Below are positions 63,832 through 64,000 of a stretch of 64,000 bases of DNA, in pieces. Position numbers and translations under genes: made by a program. Position 1 is the stretch's first letter, and each line of letters opens with the position of its first letter. The notes under the pieces are model-generated. The model ran no database searches, had not been told where the DNA came from, and saw nothing but the letters and a program-made list of their open reading frames with translations. The stretch is from Chitinophaga ginsengisoli (lineage in GTDB: Bacteria; Bacteroidota; Bacteroidia; Chitinophagales; Chitinophagaceae), in contig NZ_PYGK01000023.1 in assembly GCF_003014595.1 (NCBI RefSeq), forward strand, positions 1 through 64,000, written 5' to 3'.

Positions 63832-64000
63832 TTAATAAGATTCATCAATATCAGACATGAAATGAATTTGCTGCTTTTCGATGCGGGCAGCCTGGGTATC
63901 TTCCATATAACTGATCCTACGGAGCAATATACCGGGGTCAGTAACAACACTGGTTAACAATGCTTTCAGGTCCAGGAATAGCTGTTCTATACGTGATGTA
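63832..64000 (-). CDS. C-terminal end of an upstream NRPS, condensation domain (partial)
   Basis: The minus-strand frame enters at the window edge and ends at the stop at 63832-63834. It reads SRIEQLFLDLKALLTSVVTD, then PGILLRRISYM, EDTQAARIEKQQIHF and MSDIDESY. This matches the end of a condensation domain. The downstream NRPS has the equivalent IKRMGQHLHQLMKAAVATPG followed by RLPYLSAEEQQAL. The upstream protein thus ends right after a C domain, and the next NRPS starts with an A domain. The rest lies outside the window. Confidence 0.75.
   Translation of the reverse strand, partial: TSRIEQLFLDLKALLTSVVTDPGILLRRISYMEDTQAARIEKQQIHFMSDIDESY

Overview
The window looks like chromosome of a Bacteroidota soil bacterium of the Chitinophaga type. 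Evidence read directly: a SusC/SusD outer-membrane pair behind an ECF sigma factor and a FecR anti-sigma factor, several promoters of the Bacteroidota form (TTTG, about 19 bases, TAnnTTTG), weak or absent Shine-Dalgarno sequences, and moderate GC. The genus is an inference from gene families, not a measured match.

Layout. 0.1-4.4 kb: orphan ABC ATPase, lipid kinase, SurE nucleotidase and two related lipoproteins. 4.9-10.1 kb: a tight five-gene set (class III aminotransferase, zinc alcohol dehydrogenase, HAD phosphatase, MFS exporter, class I aminotransferase) that reads like a small pathway for an amino-sugar or amino-alcohol. 10.1-10.6 kb: a repeat-rich non-coding stretch. 10.6-26.8 kb: a mosaic of stress and regulatory genes (Dps, a GAF protein, AraC, a sigma factor with its membrane partner, a TPR histidine kinase with LuxR regulator, HxlR with a divergent hydrolase, an amidohydrolase, a ferritin-like protein, DUF1361, SDR) with several strong inverted repeats. 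27.4-35.2 kb: sigma/FecR/SusC/SusD operon ending in an ectonucleotide phosphodiesterase. 35.3-39.2 kb: three secreted or outer-membrane proteins followed by a two-component system. 39.3-43.7 kb: two Crp/Fnr plus quinone-oxidoreductase pairs facing each other, and an alkyltransferase-like DNA repair protein.

43.9-64.0 kb, all on the minus strand, is a non-ribosomal peptide operon cut by the right edge of the window. Reading 5' to 3' it contains the last residues of an upstream NRPS that ends in a condensation domain, a small methyltransferase-like protein, a 5081-residue NRPS (A-T-C-A-T-C-A-T-C-A-T-C-A-T-TE), a CmlA-type diiron beta-hydroxylase, a SyrP-like Fe(II)/2-oxoglutarate hydroxylase and a KamA-like radical SAM protein lacking the usual PLP lysine. 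A perfect 14-bp terminator hairpin closes the unit. Modules 3 and 5 carry the classic asparagine code. Modules 1 and 2 carry an identical code I do not recognise. The peptide tail should be X-X-Asn-Y-Asn, with two different enzyme types available for beta-hydroxylation. This is the most interesting system in the window.
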